Shown: one piece after another, positions 62,630-64,000 of the stretch
Layout: each line of letters starts with the position of its first letter
How positions within the stretch are numbered: the stretch's first letter is position 1
DNA from: Alphaproteobacteria bacterium
Lineage (GTDB): Bacteria; Pseudomonadota; Alphaproteobacteria; UBA8366
Direction of reading: 5' to 3'
DNA length: 64,000 nt
Assembly: GCA_009377445.1 (NCBI GenBank)
Contig: WHUA01000010.1
Location: forward strand, 1 to 64,000
Program-made: the position numbers and the translations under genes
Notes under the pieces: generated by a model
What the model saw: the letters and a program-made list of their open reading frames with translations, nothing else
The model's database searches: none
Told to the model about the DNA's origin: nothing

Positions 62630-63433
62630 CTATCCGTCCCGCGTCAGGAAGTCGATCAGCCGGCGGTTGACCTCGGGCGCGTTCTCGTAGGCCGACCAGT
62701 GCCCCGCCTTGGGGATGCGGTGCACCTCCACCTCGGGAATGACGGCGCGGATCTGGGCGATGCTCTCGTCGGCGGGACGGAAGTCGAAGTCGTCCTTCTC
62801 GCCCCACAGCAGCATCAGCTTGCAGGTGATTTTTTCCAGGTTCTCCGCCAGGCCGCCGCCGCGGCTGACCTTGCGGCTGTCGTACGTCGTGTGGTCGACG
62901 CAGTAGCGCTGGATCTCGATCGCCTGCTCGTCCAGCGATTCGTAGTAGAACAGCATATGCTGCAGCAGGTTGTGGCGAACCGTCTTCTGCATCAACTCTT
63001 CATTGCCGCGCGCCGCCTTGTAGCTCATCATGTTGCGGAAACCGCCCTTCCTGGGGGGAAAGCCGCCGGGGGATATCAGGGCGAGATGGCTCACCCGGTC
63101 CCCGAGCCGTCCGGACAGGTAGGTCGAGATCGCGCCGCCGAAGGAAAAGCCGGCGAAACGCAGCTTTTCCGGCCCGGGGAAGCGGCGGCCGATCTCGCGG
63201 TAGACGATGTCGAGGTATTCGTCGCCCGGCAATTCCTTGGGCACCGGCGCGGATTCGCCGTAGCAGGGCAGGTCGAAGGCGTGCACGGTGAAATGCTCGG
63301 ACAGCGGCCCGACGTTGCGGACCCAGTGCCGCCAGCAGCCGAAGCCGCCATGCAGCATGATCAAGGGCGGCCCACTGCCCTCGGTATGGACGGCCATTAC
63401 GGGCTTTTTGGACACAGGCGCAGTTGTGGACAT
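62630..63433 (-). CDS. Alpha/beta hydrolase, MhpC-like (paralogue 2)
   Basis: This 267-residue hydrolase has LHGGFGCWRHW, nucleophile Ser in AGFSFGGAIST, Asp in WGEKDDFDFRP and His in KAGHWSAYE. It is the first gene of the minus-strand cluster and a tandem paralogue of the following gene. AAGGAA lies before the ATG. The promoter lies in the 154-base divergent gap with an operator-like palindrome. Confidence 0.87.
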   Translation of the reverse strand: MSTTAPVSKKPVMAVHTEGSGPPLIMLHGGFGCWRHWVRNVGPLSEHFTVHAFDLPCYGESAPVPKELPGDEYLDIVYREIGRRFPGPEKLRFAGFSFGGAISTYLSGRLGDRVSHLALISPGGFPPRKGGFRNMMSYKAARGNEELMQKTVRHNLLQHMLFYYESLDEQAIEIQRYCVDHTTYDSRKVSRGGGLAENLEKITCKLMLLWGEKDDFDFRPADESIAQIRAVIPEVEVHRIPKAGHWSAYENAPEVNRRLIDFLTRDG

Positions 63434-63487
63434 GGACGTCGCAATTCCTTCGCATCGGACAGGGATTTGCTCGAAAGCCGGGCTTTA

Positions 63488-63503
63488 CCGTACGGTCGTA
63501 CGG
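63488..63503. promoter_or_regulatory. Operator-like 16-bp palindrome in a divergent promoter region
   Basis: Arms CCGTACG/CGTACGG are perfect and separated by GT, between the hydrolase cluster and the acyl-CoA dehydrogenase gene. Palindromes of this type are typical TetR-family sites controlling acyl-CoA genes. No regulator gene is visible in the window beside it. Confidence 0.5.
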
Positions 63504-63587
63504 ACAGACCTCATGACGGGTGGTTACCCGCCCTCGCAAAAGAATACAATAAACGGCGGCAAGGCACACACTGCTGGAGCAGGCCCG

Positions 63588-64000
63588 ATGGAATTCGCCC
63601 TCTCGGAAGAGCAGGCGCTGATACAGGACTCCGCAAGGCGGATGGTCGAGCGCGACATCCGCCCGGTGCTCGACCGGAACGATCCCGACGTCTCCCTTCC
63701 CAAGGAGGAGATGCTGGGGATCTACAAGGTGCTCGCACCGCAGGGCCTGACCGCACCCCGCCTTTCCGCCGAGGAAGGCGGCGGCGGCCTCTCGATGGTG
63801 AACTACGGCCTGATGTATGAGCAGCTTCCGCCCTGGCTCGCCATCTCCGTCATGGGCCATGAATGCACGATCTCGCGCATCCATGCGGAGAGCACGCCGG
63901 AACAGCGGCAGCGCTTCCTGCCCGACCTGTTCGCCGGCAAGAAAATTTGCGGCAGCGCGACCTCGGAGCCGGGCGCCGGCTCGGACCCGCGCGGCATCGC
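63588..64000 (+). CDS. Acyl-CoA dehydrogenase, N-terminal part (runs off the window)
   Basis: The 137 codons present encode MEFALSEEQALIQDSARRMV and the N-terminal helical domain of acyl-CoA dehydrogenases, ending in the flavin-contact motif CGSATSEPGAGSDPRGI. The enzyme oxidises an acyl-CoA to the enoyl-CoA with FAD. It is divergent from the hydrolase/hydratase cluster, which fits a shared pathway. The catalytic Glu region lies beyond the window. Confidence 0.9.
   Translation, partial: MEFALSEEQALIQDSARRMVERDIRPVLDRNDPDVSLPKEEMLGIYKVLAPQGLTAPRLSAEEGGGGLSMVNYGLMYEQLPPWLAISVMGHECTISRIHAESTPEQRQRFLPDLFAGKKICGSATSEPGAGSDPRGI

Overview
The window is a GC-rich stretch (roughly two thirds G+C by eye) of what is most likely an alphaproteobacterial chromosome. 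That placement is an inference. It rests on the dense catabolic gene content (MmgE/PrpD proteins, CaiB/BaiF CoA-transferases, HpcH/HpaI aldolase, TauD dioxygenase), a one-polypeptide SecDF, a TctA-type transporter and many short palindromic intergenic repeats. No rRNA, tRNA or CRISPR array was seen. Genes are tightly packed, often with ATGA stop/start overlaps.

Region by region. 1-1.6 kb: the 5' end of an IS1595-type transposase, a repeat pair and an FAD-dependent oxidoreductase. 1.7-9.1 kb: a minus-strand operon, XRE regulator then hyfB, hyfC, hyfE, hyfF, hyfG and hyfI homologues. It encodes a complex I/hydrogenase-4-like membrane module whose large subunit lacks the N-terminal Ni-Fe cysteine pair, so it is probably an 'energy-converting hydrogenase-related' (Ehr) complex and not a hydrogenase. 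9.5-12.5 kb: a VUT (YhhQ-like) transporter next to queC (queuosine pathway), an MFS transporter and a DUF4168 protein. 12.6-17.6 kb: CinA with a degenerate C-terminal domain, DUF3307 plus cNMP/EAL signalling protein, an amidohydrolase and a DUF4332 protein. 17.8-23.3 kb: a lone peptide-type ABC binding protein, an LLM oxidoreductase and SecDF. 23.4-27.9 kb: a fused TctA-TctB permease flanked by two small paralogous membrane proteins, then a secreted protein of nine two-cysteine repeats. 28.1-31.1 kb: a hybrid histidine kinase and MsrA. 31.3-35.2 kb: dienelactone hydrolase, MmgE/PrpD and a gamma-glutamyltranspeptidase homologue. 35.5-38.5 kb: a chemoreceptor in an overlapping unit with two tandem secreted sensor-like paralogues. 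38.6-41.8 kb: a ComA-like synthase, and a BBE-type flavin oxidase divergent from an HxlR regulator. 41.8-53.9 kb: CoA-ester and small-acid catabolic genes with a GntR/UTRA regulator, a MetX-like hydrolase, a lone HlyD-type protein and a GMC oxidoreductase/MaoC pair.

54.1-57.8 kb holds a 1260-residue sirtuin-domain protein, probably an anti-phage NADase. It is visibly lower in GC than its surroundings and is bounded by repeat material, which suggests horizontal acquisition. 58.2-64 kb is a minus-strand cluster (MmgE/PrpD, CoA-transferase, enoyl-CoA hydratase, two paralogous alpha/beta hydrolases), divergent across a palindromic operator-like site from an acyl-CoA dehydrogenase that runs off the window.

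The intergenic space carries several distinct palindromic repeat families. One of them has arms that differ between copies but always stay complementary, around a fixed loop and fixed flanks. The most interesting points are the Ehr complex, the sirtuin island, the chemoreceptor with tandem secreted partners, the paralogous small proteins around the Tct permease, and the covarying hairpin family.
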